DNA of 64,000 nt from RYN-230 sp963793825 (GTDB lineage: Bacteria > Actinomycetota > Actinomycetes > Streptosporangiales > Streptosporangiaceae), in NCBI GenBank assembly GCA_963793825.1, contig CAWCBE010000009.1, positions 1-64,000 of the forward strand, read 5' to 3'. Below the pieces are notes generated by a model, which worked only from the letters and a program-made list of their open reading frames with translations, was not told where the DNA came from and searched no databases. This document shows positions 63,321-64,000 of this stretch, one piece after another. Position 1 is the stretch's first letter, and each line of letters starts with the position of its first letter. A program made the translations under genes and the position numbers.

Positions 63321-63360
63321 CTATCCGCCGATTGTGCCCGGCGGCCCCGACAGTTCGGCT

Positions 63361-63420
63361 GTCCCACGCCGTCATCCGCTGTCCCACGCCGTCATCCGCT
63401 GTCCCAGGCCGTCACCACGA
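63361..63420. repeat. 20-bp tandem repeat, three units
   Basis: GTCCCACGCCGTCATCCGCT at 63361-63380 and 63381-63400, with a changed copy at 63401-63420. The last unit includes the stop and C-terminal codons of the endonuclease-like gene. Confidence 0.92.
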
Positions 63421-64000
63421 GGCCAGCGTGTCGGTCAGCAGCTCATAACTGAGCACCCGGCGCTGCCCGGTCACTTCGTGCCAGGCATCCGCCTGCTCCC
63501 CGTTCGCGTGCTCGGCCACGCTGGCCGCCATCGCGTCGTAGGCGATGTGGTACACCGCGTCCACCTCCCCGGTGCCGCGGGCGATCGAGGCCAGCCGGGT
63601 CGGCAGCGGCTCCGCGGTCACCGTGACCAGGTGCGGCTGGCGGCCCCGGCGGTGCCGGATCATCTGCAGGCACTCGTGCCTGATGTTCTGCACCCGGTCG
63701 GAGCGGATCGTCCACTTGCAGGACACCGCCGCGTGCAGCGCGGGCAGTCCCGATGCGGTCCGCACCCGGGCCAGTGACACGGTCACGTCCGGCTTGATCA
63801 GGTAGTCCGTGCCCACCGTGACCCGCAGCTCAGGCTCCGCGCGGACCAGGCGGTCCACCTCGGACAGGTGGGCATACTGGTCGAAGCGGGTGATGACCGC
63901 GCCCCGCTCGACCCGCCAGCCGCGGTTCGGGTCCCGGCGCTGCAGGACCCAGCCGAGGTGGTCACAGACGGCCTGTTCCAGCGGGCCGCCCGGGTCCTTG
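63412..64000 (-). CDS. NgoMIV-like type II restriction endonuclease (5' end outside window)
   Basis: The C-terminal 195 or so residues of an open frame that continues beyond the right edge. It resembles the NgoMIV family: DPGGPLEQAVCDHLGWVLQR holds an acidic residue, TVGTDYLIKPDVTVSLA the metal-binding Asp, and AVSCKWTIRSDRVQNIRHEC the SxK catalytic segment, followed by RHRRGRQPHLVTVTAEPLP and the RGTGEVDAVYHIAYDA region. Family enzymes cut G/CCGGC as tetramers. The methyltransferase gene lies just downstream on the same strand, which supports an R-M pair. The true start is not visible. Confidence 0.82.
   Translation of the reverse strand, partial: KDPGGPLEQAVCDHLGWVLQRRDPNRGWRVERGAVITRFDQYAHLSEVDRLVRAEPELRVTVGTDYLIKPDVTVSLARVRTASGLPALHAAVSCKWTIRSDRVQNIRHECLQMIRHRRGRQPHLVTVTAEPLPTRLASIARGTGEVDAVYHIAYDAMAASVAEHANGEQADAWHEVTGQRRVLSYELLTDTLASW

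Noticed and set aside
1..64000. tRNA, rRNA, transposase, integrase or phage genes
   Set aside because: I looked for tRNA-like CCA-end/T-loop patterns and recombinase motifs and recognised none; a covariance-model scan would be needed to exclude a tRNA.

Overview
The window is a very GC-rich chromosomal stretch from an actinomycete (Actinomycetota). Support comes from the strong G/C bias at third codon positions, frequent GTG starts, ATGA/GTGA start-stop overlaps, and actinobacterial families: DUF5709, DUF5134, PAC2, actinobacterial-type DapD, SecA2, a HelD/HelR-type RNA polymerase motor and an NhaA-thioredoxin fusion. No tRNA, rRNA, CRISPR array, transposase or phage gene was recognised. The genus cannot be fixed from the sequence.

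Layout. 0-3.4 kb: ABC-2 drug-type exporter with a divergent GbsR/MarR regulator. 3.4-11 kb: DUF5709, NhaA-thioredoxin, NAD kinase, PAC2, beta-carbonic anhydrase, a divergent IspH paralogue and a MetE-like methyltransferase. 11-18.4 kb: membrane-tailed ECF sigma factor, DUF5134 pair, photolyase, exonuclease III, DapD, SIMPL protein. 18.4-35 kb: a one-carbon/methylamine block with MttB-family methyltransferase, IclR regulator, corrinoid protein, methyl-THF methyltransferase, RamA-like activator, DUF1638 and MetF-like reductase; then a STAND-TPR protein; then EtfA, EtfB, a dimethylglycine-dehydrogenase-like flavoprotein and an APC permease. 35-46 kb: metallophosphoesterase, nucleotidyltransferase-like protein, IclR, aldehyde dehydrogenase, GH9 cellulase, Orn/Lys/Arg decarboxylase, choline-dehydrogenase-like GMC oxidoreductase, histidine phosphatase. 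46-52 kb: FAH hydrolase divergent from an operon of GntR, enoyl-CoA hydratase, CaiB-type CoA transferase, solute-binding-fold protein and DUF4432. 52-64 kb: membrane protein, thioesterase, DinB, GNAT, HelD/HelR, aromatic amino acid decarboxylase, SecA2, and a type II restriction-modification pair (C5 methyltransferase plus NgoMIV-like endonuclease running off the right edge).

How the genes may work together. The GMC oxidoreductase and an aldehyde dehydrogenase could make glycine betaine from choline. The MttB-corrinoid-methyltransferase-RamA set could move a methyl group from a quaternary amine to tetrahydrofolate. The MetF-like reductase could oxidise methyl-THF, and the DMGDH-like enzyme with EtfAB could demethylate dimethylglycine. 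This is inference from families and neighbourhood. Several genes in this block carry apparent single-base frameshifts or an in-frame TAG, and the DMGDH-like gene contains a 327-bp tandem duplication. Each lesion should be read either as real decay or as sequence error.

Other structure. Short tandem arrays (units 12-39 bp) sit at many gene ends and junctions. A G-rich dispersed element occurs three times inside reading frames. There is a perfect 44-bp palindrome, a four-copy motif array with 22-bp spacing near 12.9 kb, and eight GCCGGC sites packed into 92 bp at the 3' end of the methyltransferase gene next to the NgoMIV-like nuclease.
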